Of a stretch of 64,000 nucleotides of DNA, positions 30,701 through 42,700 are shown in pieces. The translations under genes and the position numbers were made by a program. Origin of the DNA: Lutraria lutraria (taxonomy: Eukaryota > Mollusca > Bivalvia > Venerida > Mactridae); assembly GCA_964023205.1 (NCBI GenBank), contig OZ026836.1, positions 2,115,501 through 2,179,500 of the forward strand, written 5' to 3'. The first letter of the stretch is position 1. Each line of letters starts with the position of its first letter. The notes under the pieces were generated by a model. That model was not told where the DNA came from. It made no database searches and saw nothing but the letters and a program-made list of their open reading frames with translations.

Positions 30701-33700
30701 TTTATGGATAAACCATTTGAGTAAGCTAGCTCGGACCAGGGTAGCTTTACTGTACTGTAATGTTCTTGCTTTTATATCTGATTTACTCTACATTTTAAAC
30801 CAGAATTTTTTATAAACTTGCTTTATACAAGATGTTTGTTGATCAAAGACATGAAACACTTCAAAGATGTTTTTCGATTTTCTACTTTTAAGCATTTACT
30901 TGTCAGCTTTTCTCTCTTAACCTTTGAATACATGACTCTGTACTCTCCTTTTTCTTTGTGATTAAATTGAAATTGTGGATATATATCAATCAACTCTAAG
31001 TGATATCACCTACCTTCCTAGTATATATGTATGCTATTTAAACCATGCTGTAAATCAATGTTGTTAGATGTACAACTACTAAACTTTGATGTTTTATGCT
31101 TTGGAATCTTCTGTTTGTCATGTATTGAGTTATTGCCCCTTAATTATTGTTTATCAACCTTGGAAACAAGTGCAGACACAATTTCTTTGATATTTGTGAT
31201 TGAAGTAACTGTTGATGCCCCATGGTGTGCAATTTTATCTAATTAAGAAATTTATTTGTCTTTCATACTCAGCTTTTTATGAAATTACAGAAAGTCTTAA
31301 TGTCTTAGTGAATAATCTTGTTTCAAGTTGTTTTATTTCTTTCCCTGACATGAAATTTTAATGTAAGACAAAATTTAAAGTAAGACAAAATTTGAAGTAA
31401 GACAGAATTTATTCAAAATTTGTTGAAATTTTAGTGTATGCCCGAGTAGCAAAACATTTATTTTTGCATAATTAACTTTTCGAGTTATTATTACCATATT
31501 TGAAGTGATATGAGATAATATTAGCTGGATTCTAAGTACTTTATAGAGTTTTGTAGTCCTTTTGACTGGAGCTTTAGGGGAGTAAACTTGTGTTGTTTCC
31601 TTGACGGATTACTCTGTCAGCCATCCCTGGTTGCCTGGGAGATGTTTCTTTCACATAAGACTATTGATGTTGTTTGTTGTGATTTCAGGCTGTCTTGTAT
31701 GATGATAAAGGTAGTAGGCTAGATACAATACATATCAAGCAAGATGATATAGTGATTGGTGAACAATTAGAAAGTGACAGATATTTCATCCTTGTGGAAG
31801 AAATCAAGAAAGCTGATAATAAACAAACAAGTAATTCTAGTTAATTGATTAACAAACAATTCTAGAATATAATAATAACATGACTTTTCTGTAAGACTCA
31901 TTGTATGTTTACTAGCTTGCTTTCTGGTGGCATCATTAATATAAGATTTCTCATGAGTTTTTAGCTCACCTGATTCATCAGGTGAGCTTTTAGGATCGTT
32001 GAATGTCCGGCGTCCATCCACAATTAGTTTGTTTACACTCTAGCAACCGCAGCTCTTAACGAATCGTGATTAAACTTGCTCACAATGTATATGGCCACAA
32101 TGTCTCGGCTAAGTTCGATTATGGGCAGAATCGGACAATAACTTCTAGAGTTATGGGCCCTTGAATTACCAAATTTGCTATATTTAGCTTGTTTACACTC
32201 TAGCGCATTCATTTATTCACCGATCCTAATAATATTTTCAGTAAATGAGTATAACCAAAAGATCTTGGACGAGTTCGATTATGGGCGGAATCGGACAAGA
32301 ACTTCAAGAGTTATGGGCCCTTGACTTTGAAAATTTGCTATATTTTAGCTTGTTTACACACTAGCGCCTTATTTTATTCAACGATCCTAATAATATTTTC
32401 AGTAAATGTGTATAACCAAAAGATCTTGGACAAGTTCGATTATGGGTGGAATCAGACCACATCTTCAAGAGTTATGGGCCCTTGACTTAGAAAATTTGCT
32501 ATATTTTAGCTTGTTTACACTCTAGCGCCTTCATGTATTCACCGATCTTAATCATATTTACAAGGAATGTGTATTACCTTATGAATTTGGACAAGTTTAG
32601 TTATGGGTGGAATCGGACCACAACTTATGGGCCCTCGGATTAGAAAATTTGCTACGTTTTAGCTTGTTTAACAGTATTATACCTTCATTGTTGGTTTTTA
32701 TCTCAAAATCTACGTAAAAATGAGTTTTACGAGATGGAAACTATATTACCTGGTCATTAATTATTGGCCTTTGTTCTCAGGTGAGCGATAAAGGGCCAAT
32801 GTGGCCCTCTTCTTTTTTATACCCCTGCCATTAAAAATGGCTGAAGGGCATAAAGTGTTACACAAAACTGACTGTCTGTTCAAATCATTGTTTCCAAGTG
32901 ATAACTCACGAAATATTGCATGGATTGGTATCATAGTTTACATGAAGGTGTAGGATAATAAAATACTGGTCAAGTTATATTTTCGTTAAAATCCAAGCTT
33001 TTTCACAGGAGTTATTGACTTGGCGTTTAGCTGGGGCATTTGTATCCTCAGGACACTTTTCTAGTTTATTGCTTATCATTGACTGCTTTGTTTGTTTGTA
33101 ATTGATTTGAGTTGTTAATTAATTGATTTGAGTTGTTAATTAAATGATTCGAGTTGTTAATTAATTGGTTTTTGTTGTTAACTAAATGATTTGAGTTGTT
33201 AATGTGCCCAGCTGGGTGAATGTAAGTGCTGCTTTGATTGTATAAATTATGATCTGGAGATCTAGCCTCTAACTGTGGTAAATGTTTCTTGTATTTCAGT
33301 CCCTGTAACATTAATAAATGTAACCACATCAGTAAAACCTGCCATCACGACTTTATCTAGGGCGAGATGTGCTGGACTGAAGCGGAAAAACACGGTATTA
33401 TATTACATGTGTATTGTTTATTATCGCAAAAAAATCACATTCAGTTTTTTTTTCTTTTTTCAAATTTATAACTTTGGTTTACACTTAGTTTAAAGTATTT
33501 CAACTATTATACTGCTTAGTTATGAAAAAATCTCTGTTTTGTAATTTGCTACTCATCTGCGGATAACTACCACAGAAAAATGGATTCATCCTGTGTTGGA
33601 TGAGTTGGGCATAGGAATTCCATACTCCTGATCTAGCGGATGCATTTCTCATTGTATTGTTACTAAAAAGTAGGGATGTCAATCGGACATCTGAACATTC

Positions 33701-36700
33701 GGATCCTGTTCCGAAATCCAGATAGAAATTTAGGATCCGGATGTACTTTAAGATATCTTTAGGGATCCAGATGTCTGATTCAGATATCTGGATCTTTGAT
33801 TTGGTCCATTTTGACATCCTTACTCAAAAATAATAGATTGCTGATGTAATTTTACTGTCTTATTGGTGTTTTCATCTTCTAGGGTTTTATGCCTCCAAGA
33901 GTTGTAAAACAACCGTGTATCAGAGAACCAGATGAAATAAATCATGAGTACGATTCACAGAACCTTAACCACCCATCAAATCAACTACCATTCAGCTCTG
34001 ATGCTATAAAGACAGTTGATCTAGAATGTTCTACAAATTTACCACCTTCAAATGTTGGCAGAAACCTCATGAGTATGTACAACCGATATGGATCCAGTGA
34101 ACAATCTTCTAGTCAAGAATCTTGTGATGGAATTAAGTCCACGAAGTCCTCATCACCATGGTCAGTGTATGGGTCCAAAAACAGAAGTCCAGATGTTTGT
34201 GGTTTGTTTGGACAAATAAGAGGATCAGATAATTCTGTAAATGGGTCAAGTCATAGTAGTCCAGATTTGAATGCTAAACACAATGAATTCCCTAATAATT
34301 TGAATGATCCGAGTTCCAAGTATGAAAGAAAGGCTTGTTATGCTGTAGATAATGACAGGCCTGTCCAATTAACTAATAAATCTGCTCATAGTAATGTTTC
34401 TAGTTTGTCTGATCAAACACAATTTGGAAAAGAAGAAAATTGTGATCCTGTTAGTAAAATTGATTCTGGTAGATGTAACAGTAATACTGGTAGATTTAAA
34501 AACCTAAACAGTTCCAGTCCATACAAAAATGTTGATGACAACTCTGCTACCTGTTCCACTGATCATAATGACCTTGTTGTCACCCAAACTTCTGTTAGAC
34601 AGCCTGACAAAAGGAACATGTTTCAGATAATGAAGTTATTAGGAAAGAACAGACCTTCAAAAAAAGATGAAGACCCAGTGTGCTATGAGACTAACCAGAG
34701 TGTTTTAAAAGAAATAGATGATAAAACAAAAAGTTTATCAAATATCACTAAACAGCAGCTTTATCCTGTTGAACTTCAATCTAATGGCAAGCTTGTAACT
34801 TCTTGGGAGGACCACATTTCCAATGATAGAAACAATGTGTTAGGTGATGTGTTTATAGATAAGAATAGAACTAACAGTACTGATGCTATTCAGGAAGAAA
34901 GTGGTCCTATAGTTGATGATAAAGATAGTGCTCCCACAGAACCTTGTGTTGAAAGTATGAATGATTTAAATGATAGTCACAGTGATGTTATATCTACCGA
35001 TAATCAGGTCTCTGGAATAGATAAGTTTAGTGAAGATGTCGATGAAGAAAACAATGAAGATTTAGCTGTAAGTTTTCATCTGAACTTCTCGCCATTATCT
35101 CATGTGACAGACAGTGGATCTGAAGTAGATGATGATGATATTCATGATCATGATAAAGAAACTAGTGATGGTTTGTTAGAGAATGCATGTTCTGAAATGG
35201 TTGAAATGTCTGAAGAAATATTTACTGATTGTAAGGTTAATAGTAAACTGTTAAATGGTGTTCCTAATGAAAGTTCTTTCATGAAAGATAGATTAGGATG
35301 TAATCAACAAAAACATTGCAATGTTGAATCCATCAGCAATTTGCCTGAAAATCAAGCTGACTGTTCAGTAAGTTTGGAAGATCATCAACAAGTTGGTGAT
35401 TGCCTTGGCATTGAATATGACTGCAATAAAAATGTAGAAGACACATGCCATATATTTGAAGCAAAAAGTGATAAAATTTTTGATGATATAGATGATTCAT
35501 TGAAAGGTAGTTATGATGTTGAACAAACTAATGAAGAATCTGAAATGGAGGAAAATGATAGAAATACCATCAGAAATAACGATATAATAGAGAATGAAGT
35601 AAATGAAAAGGATGTGAATGTTGGTAATTTAGTTGATAAAAATTATGTAGTATTCAACTATGAGAATATGATGGAAAACAGTGAAAGTACAGTGATGACT
35701 AGTCAAGATACAATGGAATTAAGTGCTAATACAATAAATTATGATAGTCAAAATTTTATTGATATCACTGAAAGAGTTACAAGTGATACAGAGAGTAATT
35801 TTGTGATTTGTGAAGGTAAAATGTCTGATACTCAGGTTCCTATCTCTGACAGCAGTATTTGTTGTAATACAGTAAATCCAGACAGCCAGCATAGTGACAA
35901 CACTTCTGATGTATTGCAAAATCAGATGACCTATATGTACAGCAAGGGAGTTAATTCAGTAAAGAATTCAGACACCAGGTTTTGTGATGAGAAACTGCAG
36001 TTACCTGGCATGAACAGTCACGATTCACCTCATAGTCACATTGGAAGTAGTGAACACCAGTTTGGCTCGTCTTTTCATGTTAATGATGCATTTACAAACT
36101 CTAGTCGTAGCCCTATAAATACTCACCCAACACGAAGAGTCAGTATGGTGGAAACTAACATATCATCACAATTATCTATACAGGCCAGTATGGATAGTAT
36201 ACTAATAGGTATGTTAAATGCTTCATATGATTTGTTCATTATGTGAAATATCAATAAATTCTGTCCCATATGATATGATACAAATATTACTTTATTCTTA
36301 ACACATTTTGAAAGCCTTATATATGACAAACCGGAGAAGAGACATATTGCATGATGTGATCATTGGTTAACATTAATTGTACAAGATGTAGTTGGTTTTG
36401 TATGTATCTGCTAGGGGATGAAAATCCATTGTCTGGTTTAAAACTTTCACCTGGCGTAGAACCTCCACATCCTAGACATCTGTTTGGTAGAAGAATGAAC
36501 AGAGCACAGACTGTTGAACCAGGTAAATACAAGTCAGATTATATCAAACTTGTGGTAGTAAACTGAAGTACTAGACATGTGAATAAAAAAAAATTAATAC
36601 CCAGTAGACACCGGACATTAAAATGTTAAATAATATATAAATGTGGTAAATTTTACCAAACCAATGTCTAGATACATAAAATAGAGGATATGAGTATTCT

Positions 36701-39700
36701 TTTTTATTTTAGAAATGTTAGGTTTAGTGTTATTGTAGACTGTATTTTGAGGTAAAGTTTTTGTTTTTTTTCATTTCAGGTTTGAAATCAACCTGCAGAC
36801 AAGAACATCCTGTTAATAACATAAAAGTTTGTAACTTAATATTGAGTTACTTAAAATTGTTGAAATCAAGTTCATTTGAATTAATTTGAAAATGCCAAAC
36901 AAGATGCACTTGCTTATATAGAATTAAACAAAGTTCAGCTTTTGAGCCGTCACTCACTTGGCACGCATTAATTTTGATATGGACTAAAGTACTATGTTTT
37001 TCTACATCCACCATTCATGTTCCATGTTGCAGTGCAAGTTTAATTAAGTAAGTTCAGTTTCCATGAGTACTTTCAGTACTTTGATATAAGTTTTGAGAAT
37101 ACTGTAAGCTAAATATTTGTCATGATAGGATGCTGTTATCATTTATTGAGGTTATACATGAAGGTAATAGTCAAACTTTGATTGTTTGTTTTCAGAAATC
37201 CAAGCTGGATGATTACAGTTTACCGTATGTTTCATCAGCTAAGGTATCAAAGTTCCACTTCACTGGAGATACAAATACATACAGTGAGATAGGTTCTAGT
37301 GTCAGTTCAAAGGTCAAACAAACTGTGTTTCAACAGAACCATGACAATATAAGTACCAGTCATGGAAATATGTTTCAACAGTCACCATTTCAAACATTGT
37401 CTGATTCAGGTAATGTGTATTTCCTGAAACTTTTTCAAATTCTCAAAACTAGGCTATCATTCCTTATAGCAAAATTAGATCAGTGCACTGGTGATTTTAT
37501 TGCTTTTCCAAACATAGTACCACAGAGCTTCTTTATGTAAGTTTGACAAACATAGTACCACAGAGCTTCTTTATGTAAGTTTGACAAACATAGTACCACA
37601 GAGCTTCTTTATGTAAGTTTGACAAACATAGTACCACAGAGCTTCTTTATGTAAGTTTGACAAACATAGTACCACAGAGCTTCTTTATGTAAGTTTGACA
37701 AACATAGTACCACAGAGCTTCTTTATGTAAGTTTGACAAACGTAGTACCACAGAGCTTCTTTATGTAAGTTTGACACTCATACTAATTTTCTAAAATTGT
37801 GGCTTTCATTATAATTATGAGTTAATTTGGTCAATATGATGTTAAAAAATATGATTCTTCATTGAAATTCCGAATTTTTACTTAGAAATTATTACTCATT
37901 TGAAGCACCATCTTTCTTTTTAGACATGAGCACCCAATCAACTCCTTACCTGTACAGTGACAAGTTTTATTTGAAGAAATCAACTGATGACCTATCTGGG
38001 GTAAACTTACAACAATGTCCACACACTGTTTATCATGATTTAATGTCCATGAAATTTTGAAGTCATAGTTACAAATTTAGACTGATATAGTTTCAGCATG
38101 ATTGTACTTTAGTGTGCTGTGTTTACATCATTAATGTTTTTATTATGCCCCTGCTAATCAAAGTGGTTTGAAGGACAAAAAGTGTTACCCTGTCCTTCCA
38201 TCTGTTCAAATTTTGGGATTCTGAGTGATAACTTGAGAAATATTTCATGGATTGGTTTCATATTTTACATGATGGTGTATAATTATATAATATGGGTCAA
38301 TTTAATTCCATTAAAATCATTTTCACAGGAATTATGGCCCCTTTTTGACTTAGTTTTTAGCAGTGGCATTCATGTCCTCTGGACACATTTCTTGTATGTA
38401 AAGTAATATCAATTATTAAATTTTCAATGGTTCTTGGTATCTTGGACATTTCCCATACATCTCAACTATTTATTTATCAGGAAGAATCCAGTGATATCCT
38501 TCAACCAACAAATGACTACAATCATGAAAATCCACCCTGTGGCATGTTTTCTGAAGAGCAGCTTCCTCATTCATCTGGTTTGTATATTATCATTCTAAAA
38601 ATTCCTTTATAGTTTTTATACCCCCGCAAACGAAGTTTGAGAGGGGGTATATTGGAGCCACTCTGTCGGTCGGTCGGTCCGCATAAAATATCAAAAGTTT
38701 TGTGTAGCAAAATACTTTCACATTCTTTAAGCAATTGCAATGAAACTTGAAATATGTTATCGCCATGAAGTGTAGATGTGCATGACACAATTTTCATTCC
38801 CAGTGATTCACTCATTCCTGAGTTATGTGCCCTTCAACTTAGCCATAAAGTGTAGAATGGCATTCTTAGTGTCAATGCGGCGGTGGGGGTATTAGTCACC
38901 TCTGTGACAGCTCTAGTTGAAACTGCTCTTTTATGTTAGGATTTATGGATGTATTTGTTGTGCCTATAACTTGTGTGGTGTGAGGACGTTTAAACAAGAA
39001 GTTTTTTTGAAACTGAATGGTAATTCAGCTTTCCTTAGCCATCTCTTTGACACTCGCGCAGACCTAAGTACTATGTTTATCTACATCTGCCATGCAATTG
39101 TTAAACTAATTCCTGTTTCATGTTCCTGTGCAAGTCTTTGTAAGTTCAGTTTCAGCGAGTACTTATTACAGTACTTTGATTTTATTGGTAATGCAATGAA
39201 ACACCCAGAACATCCTAGTATGTCTGGTAAATCTTAATTGTCTCATTCACTGCAGCAGTTGTCATGATGTGTGTATATTATACATGTAGAAATCCATCAC
39301 TGTTTCTTTTGTAGATGATGATGAAATCTATCGAAAGTTGTATCAACCTAAAATGATGTTTCCTAGAAAAGACAATAATGATGTGGATGATTTTGATGAT
39401 ATTGATTTTCCAGAATTTGACAGTACAAGTTACACTAACAAAACTGTTATACCTTCTGATGGCTTGGTGCATAAAAATGTACGTGATAAAGGTTTTGATG
39501 CTGATTTAGATGTAAGTGATCCAAGAAGATGTTGGAAGATGGTTGATGACTTCAAAGATAAGCAAAAACCACCTTCGTTTGACAAACCACAGTCTAATAA
39601 TGAACTTAAGATAAAAATGTGTACACCTCACCATTATTTAAAGCACATGGAAGATATTACACATTATGGTGTGAGAAAAGAACCAACACATCAAGAATCT

Positions 39701-42700
39701 GAAGTTAAATGTAGTTATCCTGAAGCTAATAGGGAAGATGTTAACGGTGTGACTAGATGGAATATGTTCATGGCTTGTCAGAACAGTAACGATGACATTG
39801 ATCTCATTGATATTGCAGATACAATTAAGAATATTGATAAAGTAAAAGAATTTTCAGTTCTTCAAAGTTCTCCTGGTCTTTATGATACACAAAGTAACAG
39901 AAAAGTAGATCAAGCTGATTTAGGTATTAATGTAGATGGAAGCGTGGTAATTAGTCATGGAAATGCACAGAATGCAGTATATCATGAGGAAAAGAAACAT
40001 AATCAACAAACTATCAATATAACTAGGAGAAATGGTGTTGATATTTTGGCTCAAAGAAACCAAACAGGTCCACCAATATCAGGTGGCTGTGATAAAACTG
40101 TCAGTTCTGATAAGGATAGTGAAATACAAAATAACAATCAGATTCCAGAATCTTTGTTTTTGTGTGATTCACTGGATGATATACTTGAAGATGATAGTTT
40201 TGATATGGATGAAGTCAGTAATTCTGCTGCCAAATCTTGTGTTGACAACACTGCTGAACAGAAGGTCCCAGAAATAGAAGCATATAATTCTAAGAAGTTT
40301 CAGATAATCTCAGAAGGGAATCCTGTTAAGATGAATAGCATGAAGGCAACAGAAAAGAAACATGCTGAAAACAATTCTGAAAATAAAGATGTGTTGACAA
40401 GGTTTTGCACAGCTGAATCTAAAGATCCTTTTATTTCATCTGAATGTTCAGATAAAGACAAGTTGGTGAATGATGGTATGTTGTTTGTGTCAACACCTCA
40501 AGAAGCACATGTGAATAATGACAATGTGGATGTAATACCAGATGACCAACAGTTTGATGATACATTACAAGCTGATGGTGCAAATGATGACAAGAAGAGT
40601 ACTATGAAATTTAGCTTGGATGAATCTTTAGATTTGTCTTTTGATAGTTTCGAGCCAGATTCAAAGATTAATTTAACTTGCTCAAAGAAAAAGCCAGCAA
40701 CATTGAGGATTGGATGGAAACCACCGACCAAAGTGAACATAATACAAAAATCTCCGGATTTAAGAAACAATACAAATGATACAGAAAAGATGAAGGAAAC
40801 TGATTTGTTAAGCAGAAAATCAAATTTCAAATGTCTTAGGTTGATAAGTGATAAAAACATGGACTCAGAACTACATGCACCTTCGAAAGGTTTGCCTTTT
40901 AATGACAATCATTCCTTTGAAGAAGTTGTTGAAAATAAATTGGATGTGCCAGAACTAAGTACATGTCCACTCCCTAGCTTCACAGCTTTAAGCAGAGAAG
41001 TTAAAACTGCTAATGGGACACATTTTAACCTACAAGAACAGGGTCAACCATGCGGACCAGTTGCTAATACCAACTGTACAAAGAGGTAGATGGTACCCTA
41101 TTTAGTATTTGTGACAAGTTTATTGTTTCATGAATATATTTCAACCTAATATAGAGTTTGCACAGGCCTATAAGTGTTTAATTAATTTCAATGCTCATAA
41201 AAGAATTTTCTACTTTAGTATGCATATTTGTTGCACATGTAAAACAATGATCACTAAAATAAATATCTTATTTCAGGTTCAAATTACCATCTTCAAATAG
41301 TCCTATTGTGTCCAATACCTCGAAATATGTACCACAGGTTAGTTCTGATTAGTTTGTACTGTCAAAAGCAAAGGGGTTTGTCACGAAAAACAAAATCCTA
41401 AAAAGAATTTCCATGTAATCCGTATATATATAGAAGGGAAAGAACTTCGACAATTCGATTTTTCCAACGCATGTTATAAACTTCCATGTTATTGCAACGC
41501 AGTACAAAATATCTTTTAGGATTTTTTTTTTCGTGACAAACCGCTTTGGTCAAAAGTATAGTTGTAGGTAAATGTTTTCATTCTTCATATAGGAGCTGAA
41601 GTTATGCCAGTATAATATTGTGGTTGTTAATATATTGGATTATAATGGAATATTGTTTATTCTTTGTGAAGAACTTGTATGACCTGAAGTTTTAATTGTT
41701 GGGTAATTGATTATTAATTGTACAGTACTACAGTTCTTACCATCTTCTATTTACATGTTTATGATAATGATGATGCAATTAATTGTTTTATTTAGGTTCA
41801 ATCAGGACAGGTTGTCAGTCAGATAGAACTTAGGTTTCCTTGTAAATCTGATGTAGAAAAACTACAAAATGTTGTAAGACAAGTTTTCATACCTCCAAAC
41901 TTCCCATCTGTTAGCAATTATAAACAAGTCATCACAGCTGCTCTTACAGGTAAAACTTTAACAGAATATGTTGATAGGTGTATGGATGGTGTTTTAGTAT
42001 CTAAAGCTTACAATTCTCTCCTTCCATAAAAGTTCGACATTTGACAAAAATATTCCTCCACAAAGTGTGAAGTTACCAGTTCTGAATTGGCTGCCTTATA
42101 TAAATGAAAATATTTTTAAAATCTATGTTAAAGCCAAAAATCAAGCATTTCTTCACAACTTATTGCCTTACTGTATAAATTCTGCATGCATTTCATTGAT
42201 TATCAAGTTTGAATATTAATTTTGTGTCTTGTTTTATATTTATTGATTTGTAATAATCAGATATATTTGTTACAGAATATGTAAATACTCATCTATTGGA
42301 TGTTGCTAGAAGATACCATCATGCTTTATCTAAAGTAGACATATCAACATATTGTGACACTCAATCAAGTAATATTTTATTATTACATCTGATGTTCTGA
42401 CTCATCATGAGTATGACAATAGTTTATCTAGATGCTTGTTCTCAAAAACAAAATACATGAATATACTGGCTGAATGCTTTGTGCTACCTTGTTTTGTTTA
42501 TTTTAAGTACTTAATGCTGATTTTTTCAAAATTTACATGCTGAAAGAAGTTACGTTGTATTGAATATATTAAGGATAGATATATATGTTGAATAGCGATT
42601 AATTGAATGAATATACATTCAGAAGTGATAAGCATACATCTTATTGAATATGAATGGCAATCTTTTAATGTTGAATGTTTCAAAACTTCTCTCACATGTC

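Noticed and set aside
35719..36329. Minus-strand ORFs inside exon 5 and at its end
   Set aside because: Shadows of the ZGRF1 coding exon on the other strand.
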